Shown here: positions 34,096 through 44,253 of the stretch, piece by piece
Layout: every line of letters begins with the position of its first letter
Position numbering within the stretch: position 1 is the first letter of the stretch
From: Smallanthus sonchifolius
Lineage: Eukaryota > Streptophyta > Magnoliopsida > Asterales > Asteraceae
DNA: 64,000 bases
Reading direction: 5' to 3'
NCBI GenBank assembly: GCA_023525975.1
Contig: CM042032.1
Coordinates: forward strand, 77,956,260 to 78,020,259
The notes under the pieces: model-generated
What the model saw: the letters and a program-made list of their open reading frames with translations, nothing else
Told to the model about the DNA's origin: nothing
Database searches by the model: none
Made by a program: the position numbers and the translations under genes

Positions 34096-35415
34096 ATGAG
34101 CCCAACAATCGAGAAGGTGAATGAAGTATCCCACACTGAAGAAGAATCTGACATTCGGGATCTTGAACCTATTCTAGGATCCTGGATTTCACCTATTAAT
34201 AAATACTTGCAGGATGGTGAAATCCCAAGTGATGAAAAGAACCACAAGGCTTTTCGCATGAGGATGTCTCGTTTTATAATGTTTGAAAATATTTTGTGTA
34301 GAAAATCAATTGCAGGGTCATATTTAAGGTGCCTGGAGGATCCTGAAGCACGAGAAGTCCTCAAAGATCTACACGAAGGAGATTGTGGTAACCACACCGG
34401 GGGCAGAGCGTTATTTTCAAGGATCCTGAGGACAGGATATTACTGGCCTACCATGAGGAAAGACGCTATGACTTACTCTCGAAAATGTGACGCTTGCCAA
34501 AGACACAGTAACATACTCCATCAACTAGCCTAACCTTTATACCCAATCATCTCTTCGTGGCCATTCATGAAGTGGGGAATGGACATCGTCGACAAACTTT
34601 CCAAAGCATCAGGAGGAAAGGTCTTTATGCTAGCAATGACGGATTACTTCTCTAAATGGATCGAAGCTAAGGCATTTGTCTAAGTTAGAGAGAAAGAAGT
34701 CCTCTCCTTCATCAAGCGCAATATCTTGACTAGATTTGGGATCCCGGCGGAAATATTTTGTGACAACGGATCTCAATTCATTGGCAAACGAACAACTGAC
34801 TTCTGTGCTAGCTAGGGAATCAAAATGATAACTTCTACCCCAGTACATCCACAAGCCAATGGACAAGCAGAATCTAGCAACAAGATCATTGTTAACAACC
34901 TCAAGAAGATATTAGGAGCAAAGAAAGGAAGATGGGCCGAAGAGCTGCCGTTTGTACTTTGGGCAGATAGGACAACCAATAAAACCGCGACAGGGCAGAA
35001 TCCATTCTCCTTGGTATTTGGAACTGAAGAAATGATCCCGACAGAGATGGTTAGCCCTACTGCCAGAACCAATATCCAATCTTCAGATACCAACGACGAA
35101 GCTCTTGCTCAGGATCTCGACACTGTGGATGAGCTCAAGGATCTTGCCAAAGTTCGCATTGAAGCTTATCAGCAAAGAATAGCAAAGTCATACAACAAAA
35201 ACATAAGGGTTAGAAGATTCCAAGCTGGTGATCTCATATTAAGAAAGGCATTCCAAAATACTACTAATTCCAATGATGGAAAGCTTTCACCAAAATGGGA
35301 AGGCCCATACTTGATTGATTCAGAAGCAGGAAAGGGAGCTTATTGGTTGGCTACTATGGAAGGAGATATCCTGCCAAGATCCTGGAACGCTATCCATCTC
35401 AAAACCTAATTTATG
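34096..35415 (+). pseudogene. Tat element C: integrase
   Basis: The HHCC domain is at about 34370-34505 (GDCGNHTGGRAL ... KCDACQRH). The catalytic Asp is in KWGMDIVD (about 34580), the second Asp in CDNGSQF (about 34762) and the Glu in NGQAESSNK (about 34870). Stops at about 34531, 34681 and 34813 split it. The C-terminal frame 34825-35409 is otherwise continuous and ends NAIHLKT before a TAA that replaces the Tyr of KTYFM in B. Confidence 0.87.
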
Positions 35416-38400
35416 TAAGTTAGAATTTAAATCCTAACTAAAAATGGTACGTCTTCTATCCCTGACTATTTTCATATTAAGTACTCTTGATCAAAGTACT
35501 GACTTGAGCGCCGGAGGGGTGTTAGCCAGGCTAACACCCACCTTCACCAAGATTTCTAGTTTTGCAGGAAATACCTCCAGGGATCCCGACAGAAGATAGA
35601 GATTAGCCATCTCTCCTAAGTTTGGGTATGCTGAATACCTCGAAGGTTTAAACGGCTTTCGCCTTTCTAAGTATTGGGTTAATACACCCTGCCAGGAGCA
35701 CACGATATTCAAGTATAGTTCAAGGTGGTGCGACCAGTCCTTGTAACAGTGGCTGATAATTTCATCACTATTGGCTATATCTTGAATGCTACGATAGTAA
35801 CTGACGTGTTACTCCTAAGGTTTTTAGCATTTTCATGCTAACTTAAGTCTGGCTTGGCCCACGTAATTGGCTTAGCCCACGTTATTCGCTTAGCCCACGT
35901 TATTCTAGCTTGGCCCACGATTTTAAATATGTAACACTTATGTGTCAACTAAAAAACTTAGCATCAATATGCAGAATCAGGATCCTTAAACGAGTTGAAG
36001 ACTAATAAGGATCCCGAAGTGTATTTACTAAGCCTACGACATATTCTACGACTGAACACTAGGGAAAACTAATAGTTGTTATACTTCATGCTGATTCGGT
36101 ATGTATATATATCCAACTTCGTACTCAGCAAAGGTATGTGTCGCAAACTTTTCGATTACAAGAAGATCTGAAAGCCGAATGACTAAGTCATGATACGTAT
36201 GGTACTCTTATTTAACATCATTTATTAAAATCAATTATGTTTTCCTAAGTCTAAATTTGATAAAAACCTGAGAATTTATTATGAAGGATCCGATATCCTG
36301 AAAGTATGTTCAAACTTATTTTTCTAATTTTTAATCACCTCAGGATCCTAATTTTGAAAAATATATCAAGGCAACCAAACGACAATCATGGCAAATAGTC
36401 ATCAATCATCTACTAATATTTAAAGTGTAGGAAAAGAAAGTGGTCCGGGTTTCATCCAAAACCTTGACCCATCCACCCGGAGTCACAAATTGTCAAATTG
36501 TCTATCCCATGACAGGGATCCCAAAAGCAAGAAAGTCAAATTGTTCAACAAACCTACCAGTTCAAAGTTAAAAACATAGAACCACAGGAATCACAAATAC
36601 ATGACTCAGACCTTCTCTTCTTTGCCTTCATCGTCCTGACCGACCGGCTTCTCAACCATCTTTGCAGAGCCCTCCACCTCAGATTCAACCGTTACTTTGC
36701 ATTCTTCCTCTTTTGGGATCGGTTCTCCGCTCAACTCAGCAACCAATTTCTTCCAGCCTTGCACGTCCCACTTAGCTTGATCGAAGTTCTTGTCAGCAAC
36801 CTCCATAGCCATCTTGATCCTAGCATGAAATATAGAGATTCTGGCTGAATTCTTAGCTTGCTCATAGGATTCTTCAAGATCTTGGGAATGCTTGGCGTTA
36901 GCCTCCTCTAACTCCGCTTTCACCCGACTCAGCACCTTGGCATCATCTGCCATCCTCTTCTCCTTAGCAGCTGCTATTTTTTGTACATCAACGACCATTT
37001 GTTTAGCTTCATTGGCTTCTTTTATGGGTGATTCATAGCACCTGGTCATTTGCTCTAAACCCTATAAAGAGTATGCCAGAATTTTGTTAAATTGGATTCA
37101 GGATATTGGGAAGATCTTACCAAATGGCCAAGGACATGGAGCTTCTTGTAGGCATCGGCATAATCCATCCCCTCATAGATAGCAGTATCGGCAGCCTCAC
37201 AAGGTTTCCTCTTTTTACCTACGGAGATCTTGCGACGTGGAGTCGGAATCTCAGGCTTGGAAGCTTCAGGGATCAGCTGTTCTTTCTTGACTACCTTTCC
37301 TCGGGACACCATGCTATCAATATCTTTGAGGGCGAATCTAGAAATTGACTTACGAACACTTGTGACAGATCTATGGGTTAAGTTTCTATACTCCTGATTA
37401 ACTAACCTTCAAATAAATCTTTCTATTCCTTTATCAGTTACGACTTATAATTCAGGGATAATCCAGGAAGCATATAAATGCTAGTAGGAGAAATTATTCT
37501 TACCTGAAGACATGTTAGGTTCGGAATACTGATTATTGAAACTGGCTTCACTAATGGTGGACTCGACGCGAAAGGATCTCTTCGCCACGGATATTTCCAA
37601 TAACGCCTCGATTCTTTTATCTATATCACTCCTTACAGGAACTAATTCAGCAAACTTTGGAGCTGTACAAAGATAAAGCAAAATCGTTAGCAACAGGTGA
37701 GATATAATATGAGCTACAGGGATCCTAACAACTTCATACCCTTCTTAACCCATTCCAGCGGCAGAAGATTCCCATCAGGAATCGAATCTCTCCTTACAAA
37801 AAAGAACTTCCCCTTCCAGTCAGAATCGTTTTGGGTGGCTTTTGGAATCAAATGAGTTTGCCCTGACTTGAGCTGAAGAACGAATTGAGAAGAACCATGG
37901 GTTCTCAAATTATAGACAGAAGCTAGCTCAGGGACACCAATGGTCAGATAATGAGAACGATTCAGCCTTTCAAGAGTAGCCAGGATTCTCCAAACCATCG
38001 GCATGATTTGGGAATAGCAAAGACCAGTATGTTTGAAAAACTCGGTGATAGTGGAGAAAAAGGATAGCTACGAAAGCAAACCCATGTTTTAGAAATAAAT
38101 TTCGCTTTTGTTCTAGAGTCGAAGGGCCTAAAAACGGTTTTTTGAGGAAAAATATTGTTTGATTTCAAGAATTTGATCACCGAATCGGTGAAAGAACAGA
38201 GTTCAAGATCAGAGTGATCAAGGATCCCCTGATAACTAAAGTCCTCTATTGTTTCAAAGATGATAGAGGAAGCCGATCTAGTTATTTTCTTACCCATAGT
38301 GGTGAAAGATTAGTAGAAAGAAAACACAGATTTTCAGAAGATATTTTACCTGCTATAACTTGAAAAAGATGAAAATGAGAGAGAAGGAGTAATAATGAAT

Positions 38401-38541
38401 ATATTAAGAAGATTGCAACAGATAAATCACATTGGTTTCCGTAAACATCTCTTCAGGACCCTATCTTCATTTACCATTTGAATTTTGAAATTTTTACAGA
38501 TGTCGATAAGTGTTTGACAACTGTTAAAATTTGGGGACAAC
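35416..38541. repeat. 3' region of Tat element C
   Basis: About 3.1 kb between pol and LTR-d, holding the antisense gene (36606-38297) and a TTGGCTTAGCCCACG repeat (about 35850-35920). A purine-rich stretch (AAAATTTGGGGACAAC, about 38526-38541) precedes LTR-d as expected for a polypurine tract. Confidence 0.8.
36606..38297 (-). pseudogene. Tat antisense gene, copy C, four exons
   Basis: The fullest copy. Exon 1 runs from ATG at 38297 to about 37720, exon 2 is 37662-37504, exon 3 is 37348-37121 and exon 4 is 37061-36606. The visible introns are GT-AG (donor GTAAGAATAA after 37504; donor GTAAGATCTT after 37121; acceptors GTACAG, CGTAAG and TTATAG). Exon 1 encodes MGKKITRSASSIIFETIE and, after a frameshift near 38045, MPMVWRILATLERLNRSHYL. 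Exon 3 is basic (TPRRKISVGKKRKP). Exon 4 is a coiled coil followed by an acidic tail to EEKV. No known function. The frameshift, shared by all three copies, says it was broken before the array formed, unless a small unseen intron removes it. Confidence 0.75.
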
Positions 38542-39140
38542 TGTTTTTGGTCATTTTACAGCTAGGGATCCTGGATCTTCGACGTACTTCGGTATCCTGA
38601 CAGGTTTCAGTATCCTTAATTTATGTATTATCTAACCGTTGTATCTTTCTTTTATCTTGACCAACACGCAGGTAAAACACGTGAAGTCGATTTAATCCCT
38701 GAAGAATCGGTCTAGAAGTTGAGAAGAACGTGTAGAAGACGCGTGGATTGGCCACCAACGGTCATATTTGAAGACTAAGTCGATTCCGGGATTCTCGGAT
38801 AGTTAGTTAGCTTATCTTCTGTATATAATCAGCAGCTTGGTCGATTAGAAAACACACAACAACGCACTTAGCTATAGAGTACACTCGCAATCAGTCTTGT
38901 AACACTTAGATATCGATCATTTGCTGCTCAACACTTGTAATTCTTTATCATTTATTGAGGAAACGAGGCAGGTGTCGATTGTCACCTCCTGACGTTTTAT
39001 GCCGGAGATCCTGAACGATCAAGGGCTTTCCTCGTAAACATCCGTGTCACTCTTTACGTTTTACATTGATTTTACAAGCACACTACATCACAAACGAAAT
39101 TTGGTTACAAAGTTAGTTTACATAATTTTTACCTAAAACA
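38542..39140 (+). repeat. LTR-d, right end of the Tat array
   Basis: A 599-bp LTR from TGTTTTTGGTC to CCTAAAACA, followed by target copy CTAAG (39141-39145) and resumed outer-LTR sequence. Confidence 0.92.
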
Positions 39141-39145
39141 CTAAG

Positions 39146-39798
39146 TAAGTGCAATAGCACTTACCTTTCGGGTTAGAAGATCCCGCACCACATTCAAGTT
39201 TTGCAATTTGATTACCTAAACATATACACCTAGTTTAGTAATCTAATCATACATCAAAATCACATTATAATTGGGTTTACAACCCAATTTCCCATTTCCA
39301 ACCCAAACTGACCCGTTTGAGTTATACTCATATCCAAATACCCTCTTTCACCCCAAACTCACCTACTTGAGTTTCATTATCCTTACCTTAACACAAATTT
39401 TCATTCAATAATTATTATTAGGTTAATTTGGTGTTCATTCAAGTGTCTAACATCATATAAACACTTAATCATCCCTAATTCAACATTTTATCATCATAAT
39501 CCAAACACCCCAAAATTTCTCCATATGAACCCTAACTTCTCATGATAAAAATCAAAGGGTTCTAGGATGTTAATCACCATTATTTACCTTTAGTTTAGCT
39601 AGATTATCAACAATTTAACACTAATTAACCACATGCATCATAAATTTTGGATTTCACCCAAAACCCACCAAGAACACATCAATGGTGAAATCAAAAGGAA
39701 GATAATCACTTACTTGATGTTAGAAAGGTGATGTGTGAGCCAAAACCTTCACAAAACAAGCTTCAAATCATGATTTTACTTCAATTTCGTTTTTCAGC
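39146..39798 (-). repeat. 3' LTR of the gag-only element, right part
   Basis: Continues the LTR interrupted at 18380 and is colinear with 42236-42878 of the other LTR. Homology ends at 39798, after GCTTCAATTTCGTTTTTC, where gag sequence begins. The remaining U3 end seen at 42879-43135 is absent. Confidence 0.85.
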
Positions 39799-40769
39799 TT
39801 GGGGCAATTCACCCTATTGTGCCCGGGCTTGTAACAGTTGTAGCATATGCGGATTTGGCTCGGGCATTGATTAGCCATATGCCCTGGCTTCCCACATTTA
39901 TAGCAATTTGACGTACCCTTCCGACACTCCGTAAAGTGCTCCTTTCCACAAATCTTGCATCCCCGCGAAGAAAACTTGCTAAAAGGCCTCTTACTAGGGC
40001 TCCCGCCCTTTATCTTATTCACCACTTGATCCACAATCTCCCTTTTCCTCTTTTCTCCTCTACCTTCTTGCCTCCTCAACTCCACCTCTCTTTCCCGACA
40101 TCTGTTTATCAAGTCTACAAGTGTGGTAAAAGAGGATGGAGATATGCTATCTTTGAACTCCACAGTCAACATAGCATAAAATCTGTCGACCTTCGCCTTC
40201 TCGGTCGACACCACGTCCAGACAGAACTTGGCGCGATCAAAGAAAGCCCCAGCCAATTCATCTATTGACTCATTCTTTTGCCTCATGAGGAGGAACTCCT
40301 CAGTCATCTGATCAACTGCGGCTTGTGGGCAATGGTATTTCAGAAAAGCCGTCTTAAACTCCTCCCAAGTCATGGAGGTTACACCCAATTCACCCCTCTC
40401 CTTTCGGAGATTCAATAACCATTCTTTTGCCCTTCCCGTCAGTAGAGGCACCCTAAACATAACCCTTTCTTCGGGTTTGCACTTTGTCGTCTCAAAATTC
40501 GATGCCATATCCACCACCCACCCGTGGCTAAGGATCGGGTCCACTTGCTCGTTATACTCCTTTGGCTTGATTACCATAAATTCTTTAAGAGTACATCCTC
40601 GTGGTTCTTTTTCCTTTTCTTTCATAATCTCTTCAAGAGTGAGCTTAATAGCCCCTCTCATTTCATCCATAAGCAGAGTCATGGCTTGCTCAAAAGCCTT
40701 GGCCACTTCTTCCTTTATCAACTCTTGGATTCTTGGATCCAACGGTTCCCTATTCGCATCGTCTGACAT
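39768..40769 (-). CDS. Gag of the gag-only element, with an LTR-encoded C-terminus
   Basis: An uninterrupted 333-residue Gag. A Glu/Lys-rich N-terminus is followed by a capsid (retrotransposon gag) domain at about residues 80-190 (GRAKEWLLNLRKERGE, TWEEFKTAFLKYHCPQAA, DELAGAFFDRAKF), a basic linker, then CKICGKEHFTEC and two CCHC knuckles (CYKCGKPGHMANQC, CYNCYKPGHNRVNC). Gag would form the particle and bind RNA, possibly packaging related RNAs in trans with pol supplied by another element. The last roughly nine residues (from about 39798 down) are read from LTR sequence because pol was deleted. It is on the minus strand, 0.5 kb from the primer site at 41261-41273. Intact frame in an otherwise decayed neighbourhood. 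Confidence 0.85.
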   Translation of the reverse strand: MSDDANREPLDPRIQELIKEEVAKAFEQAMTLLMDEMRGAIKLTLEEIMKEKEKEPRGCTLKEFMVIKPKEYNEQVDPILSHGWVVDMASNFETTKCKPEERVMFRVPLLTGRAKEWLLNLRKERGELGVTSMTWEEFKTAFLKYHCPQAAVDQMTEEFLLMRQKNESIDELAGAFFDRAKFCLDVVSTEKAKVDRFYAMLTVEFKDSISPSSFTTLVDLINRCREREVELRRQEGRGEKRKREIVDQVVNKIKGGSPSKRPFSKFSSRGCKICGKEHFTECRKGTSNCYKCGKPGHMANQCPSQIRICYNCYKPGHNRVNCPKLKNEIEVKS

Positions 40770-41260
40770 CTCTTAGCTGAGAATTAGAACAAAAACACCT
40801 TAACATCCTTACACTTTCAATACCTAAAGTATCTATCACACTTGCACTCTTATAGGTATTAAGTGTATATTTATATATATATCTACCTATATACATACAT
40901 ACATAATCACCTTAACCTAATCCTTGCAAATGTTCATTGTCATATGGTTATCATAAAGACCCTTGCAAATCTCGTCTTATTAATCATATTGGTCGGACAT
41001 GTTTAATAATACGCTATGCCCAATTGTAATTATCATATTCATATAAAAATTCACAAAACAAGTTTCGGTACACATAACACCTTTTCGTTCAATCATACAT
41101 ATACACCATACTTAACAACATTAATCTTAACATTACTAACCTTTTGTTTCCGTAAGCTCCGAGTCTTAGTCAAGTCCTTTATGGATTCTCGTACCATTCC
41201 CCCATATCATGAGCATCCGGTTTGAGTTTGGTGCCTCGCACACCAAATCACTCAAACCAT
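40770..41260 (-). other. Leader of the gag-only element
   Basis: The untranslated leader between the primer site and the gag start on the minus strand. It has no open frame of note and an AT-rich stretch near 40870-40905. Confidence 0.6.
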
Positions 41261-41273
41261 CGCTATGATACCA
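41261..41273 (-). promoter_or_regulatory. Primer-binding site of the gag-only element
   Basis: The minus strand reads TGGTATCATAGCG, three bases from the LTR end at 41277. It matches the initiator tRNA-Met type TGGTATCAGAGC except at one position, and it fixes the element on the minus strand. Confidence 0.8.
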
Positions 41274-41360
41274 AGTTGTAACATCCTTAATTTTAAAACA
41301 CCAACTATAATAAACAATTACACACGTGGAAGCATTCGTCCCAAGAATTATTTTTTAGGT

Positions 41361-41495
41361 CCCTCGCGTACCGCGAGAGACCAGGCTCCATCCCCTCGCG
41401 TACCGCGGGGGAGCCTAAGAAAGCCAAGCCGGAAAACAGGTCCCTCACGTACCGTGAGAGAACCTTCCCCGGTTCTTCGTCTACCGCGAGGCGCC
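41361..41495. repeat. GC-rich hairpin array, four units (LTR2)
   Basis: Unit 1 is CTCGCG-TAC-CGCGAG (41363-41377). Unit 2 is about 41393-41411, extended by CCC/GGG. Unit 3 is CTCACG-TAC-CGTGAG (41444-41458), in which both arms changed so that pairing is kept. Unit 4 is imperfect (about 41473-41492). On the minus-strand RNA these lie about 90-220 nt from the primer site. Confidence 0.88.
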
Positions 41496-41958
41496 AAATT
41501 TTCAGAGAGTTTCCAGACCTTCAGATTTCAACACTTCACCATTTTTCCAACTTTTACCAATATAACATGACACCCAAAAATTTCCAACACATGGGTTTTG
41601 ACCAAAAACATTCATACCACATTTTTAACATCAAAATACATTTTTAAGTAATACATTTACATCCATTAGATGGACATCTAATTTCACCCGAAATCACCAA
41701 AAGCACATACGAGAATCCAACGTTTGCCATAAACTTGACCTTGACTATCCCGGAGCTTTTCCTACATAACACCACATATAACACTATTAGTAATGAAGAT
41801 AAAACATATCAAACACGTAAATACTACTTGTTTTCATCCATTCACCCATTTGACCCGTTTCCACCCAAATGTGTCGTTAGGCTACATATCACTTGCATTT
41901 CACCTACAAATTTCATTCTTTTCAATTATCATACATAATCAACACATTTTCATTTCCA

Positions 41959-42126
41959 TTATGGCACAAAGGCCATAACCTCATTTCCATTATGATTCTT
42001 AGATCATAACTTCATATCCACATATCCATTATGGTACTTAGACCATAACTCCATATCCACATATCCATTATGTTACTTAGACTATAACTCCATATCCACA
42101 CCTCCATTATATTATTTAAACTATAA
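41959..42126. repeat. 39-bp-period hairpin array with covarying stems (LTR2)
   Basis: Five units: TTATGGC-acaaag-GCCATAA (41959-41978), TTATGAT-tcttag-ATCATAA (41990-42009), TTATGGT-acttag-ACCATAA (42029-42048), TTATGTT-acttag-ACTATAA (42068-42087, two mispairs) and TTATATT-atttaa-ACTATAA (42107-42126, one mispair). The last four start exactly 39 bp apart and are separated by a CTCCATATCCACATATCCA-like spacer. Confidence 0.9.
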
Positions 42127-43135
42127 CTACATTCATTCACTTACTCATACACCTCTATGCACATTCATACCACATAACACATTATCCATACAACATTGCA
42201 TATAACACTATTTATCATAAATTACTAAGTAAGTGCAAGAGCACTTACCTTTCGGGTTAAAAGATCCCGCACCACCTTCAAGTTTTCAAATTTGATTACC
42301 TAAACATATACACCTAGTTTAGTAATCTAACCATACATCAAAATCACATTATAATTAGGTTTCCAACCCAATTTCACATTTCCAACCCAAACTGACCCGT
42401 TTGAGTTATACTTATATCCAAACACCCTCTTTCACCCCAAACTCACCTACTTGAGTTTCTTTATCCTTACCTTAACATAAATTTTCATTCAATAATTATT
42501 ATTAGGTTAATTTGGTGTTCATTCAAGTGTCTAACATCATATAAACACTTAATCATCACTAATTCAACATTCTATCATCATAATCCAAACACCCCCAAAT
42601 TTCTCCATATGAACCCTAACTTCTCATAATCAAAATCAAAGGGTTCTAGGATGTTAATCACCATTCTTTACATTTAGTTTAGCTAGATTATCAACAATCT
42701 AACACTAATTAACCACATGCATAATAAATTTTGGATTTCACCCAAAACCCACCAAGAACACATCAATGGTGAAATCAAAAGGAAGATAATCACTTACTTG
42801 ATGTTAGGAAGGTGATGTGTGACCAAAATCTTCACAAAACAAGCTTCAAAGCACGATTTTGCTTCAATTTCGTTTTTCTCCTTTGCTTAAGAACGACTTC
42901 TTTCACCCAAATGAAACCAATTTTGACTTTCACTAGTCAAATATGGCAGATTTGCCATTTTACACTTTTAGCCCCTTAACTTTCATTTCACTCATTTCAT
43001 TACATAATTAGTTAAAAACTAATATAACCTCATTACTAACTTGAAACCCACTTGTTTTAACTTATTTCTAAAATATTATTTTCACCATGATATTTATTAG
43101 AATATTTATTTATTTACAGATTTTGGTTCATTACA

Positions 43136-44248
43136 AACCCTAGACGCGGGGAGGAGCTGTGATAGCAGCGGCAAGGAGGCGGCAGATCTCAATTTTGTGG
43201 GGACGACGACTATGGGGAGTCCCGACTTTTCGGCGAGGGTAACGATAACAGTTAGGTGGTGACCGCGCTGAGCGGATGGTACCGGTGGTGCCTTTTGAAG
43301 CCAGCCGCAACTCCGGCGAGAAGAAATAGGTTTCCAGTGAAAAATGATTTTTCGACAGATCTAGGGTTTTTGTGGTGGCGGCGGCTATGGAGGATGTTGT
43401 GTACGACGGTGAGGGTTATTTGCTACTAACCAAGTTGGAACACCCCGAACTCAACAATCCTATTACATATTGGTCTAATACTAACCAAGTTGGAACACCT
43501 AGATCTCAACAATCCGGTTGCTCGATCCGTAACACGAAAACCGAAAACAAACCGCAAAGGGTTAAGACGACGACGGTGGCTTGGGACGACGGTGGTGGTT
43601 GCCGGCGGTCAGTCGACGGCAGCGACATAGAGAGGCTGGCGGCGGCGGATGGCACAAAGGGAGAGGGGGGGGGGGGAGATTTAGGGTTTTTTCTAATTGA
43701 GTGTCCTTGATTCTCTAGATCCCCTACTATTTATAGATCTCTCAAACCTTAAGAAACAAGTTAAGGTTTGAATTTAAAATTCAAAATTTAAAATATTTAA
43801 ATAATAATTATCTACTAACTAGATAATTCAATTTATAAATTCATAATTAATTAATAAACCTTTTAATTAATTTATTCAATATAAATTAATTACTTGCTCA
43901 TAATTATTTCATAAATAAGTTATTCGTGTCACCGTCTTTCGTGTCTAAATGTTTTCATAAAACATATTTTAATAGTAGTATTGTAATATGTCGTTACATG
44001 GAAATACTAGTCCAACAAATACAACAAAATACATAAACTTACCTAAACATCTATTTTCATCTATATCGGGCTCTATTACTCTTTCTTTAAGTTTTAGAGT
44101 CGCTCCTGTAAATTTAAAGTTGATATACGTCCTAAAGTTAGGAGTATTTTATCTTAGGTGCAAATAACATTAAATTTTTTAAGAAACTCATAGTTGGAGT
44201 ATACTGATACATATTTCCTATTGTTGTTGAGGTTGAAATGTAAATGTT
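43136..44248. other. Flank with a G-rich low-confidence frame
   Basis: The first 0.55 kb is unusually GC-rich for this window. It holds an open frame (43372-43710) with no recognisable domain, a direct repeat CTAACCAAGTTGGAACACC (about 43425 and 43480) and an 11-G run near 43664-43676. It may be the degraded 5' end of a host gene or captured DNA. The rest (43750-44248) is AT-rich with nothing supported. Confidence 0.4.
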
Positions 44249-44253
44249 TATAG

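Larger units (their letters stand above)
18381..39140 (+). mobile_element. Tandem array of three Tat-like Ty3/gypsy elements sharing LTRs
   Basis: Order: LTR-a (18381-18987), remnant A, LTR-b (22206-22416, truncated), element B, LTR-c (29140-29750), element C, LTR-d (38542-39140). The outer ends are TG...CA and carry one 5-bp target duplication (CCAAG/CTAAG), with no duplication around the inner LTRs. The block therefore behaves as one insertion enlarged by recombination. B and C share in-frame stops at 23259/31962, 23412/32115 and 23427/32130, and a TAG in the RNase H region. Element A keeps only the end of pol and the 3' region. The Tat assignment rests on pol order (RT, RH, INT), the TGGCGCC primer site, the CxFHxxxGHxTEDC gag motif and an antisense gene in the 3' region. 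Confidence 0.88.
17515..43135 (-). mobile_element. Outer gag-only LTR retrotransposon, split by a nested gypsy block
   Basis: A minus-strand element. Its 5' LTR is 41277-43135 (1859 bp), the primer site is 41261-41273, gag is 40769-39768, and the 3' LTR is 39798-39146 plus 18380-17515. There is no pol. A 20.76-kb block (18381-39140) inserted into the 3' LTR; CCAAG (18376-18380) and CTAAG (39141-39145) flank it, and the undisturbed LTR has CTAAG at this point. The layout resembles TR-GAG elements (LTR-gag-LTR). However, gag runs straight into the middle of the 3' LTR, so about 257 bp of U3 are missing and this looks like a deletion derivative. The outer flanks (CCCGA before 17515, AACCC after 43135) do not match as a target duplication. 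Confidence 0.8.
41277..43135 (-). repeat. 5' LTR of the gag-only element (LTR2)
   Basis: An 1859-bp LTR, TGTAACATCC...TTCATTACA. It contains a four-unit GC-rich hairpin array (41361-41495), a five-unit 39-bp AT-rich hairpin array (41959-42126) and a long AT-rich remainder. It is homologous to 49617-51493 and to the split LTR at 17515. Confidence 0.88.

Noticed and set aside
41959..42126. Regularly spaced repeats that look CRISPR-like
   Set aside because: This is plant nuclear DNA inside an LTR. The spacers are near-identical, there are no cas genes, and the same array occurs in three homologous LTRs.
17515..43135. Target duplication for the outer gag-only element
   Set aside because: CCCGA (left) and AACCC (right) do not match. 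The element is called from its LTRs, primer site and gag only, and recombination between copies is possible.
43372..43710. 112-residue Gly-rich open frame as a host gene
   Set aside because: No family features. It contains a direct repeat and a long G run, and no splice or promoter context supports it.
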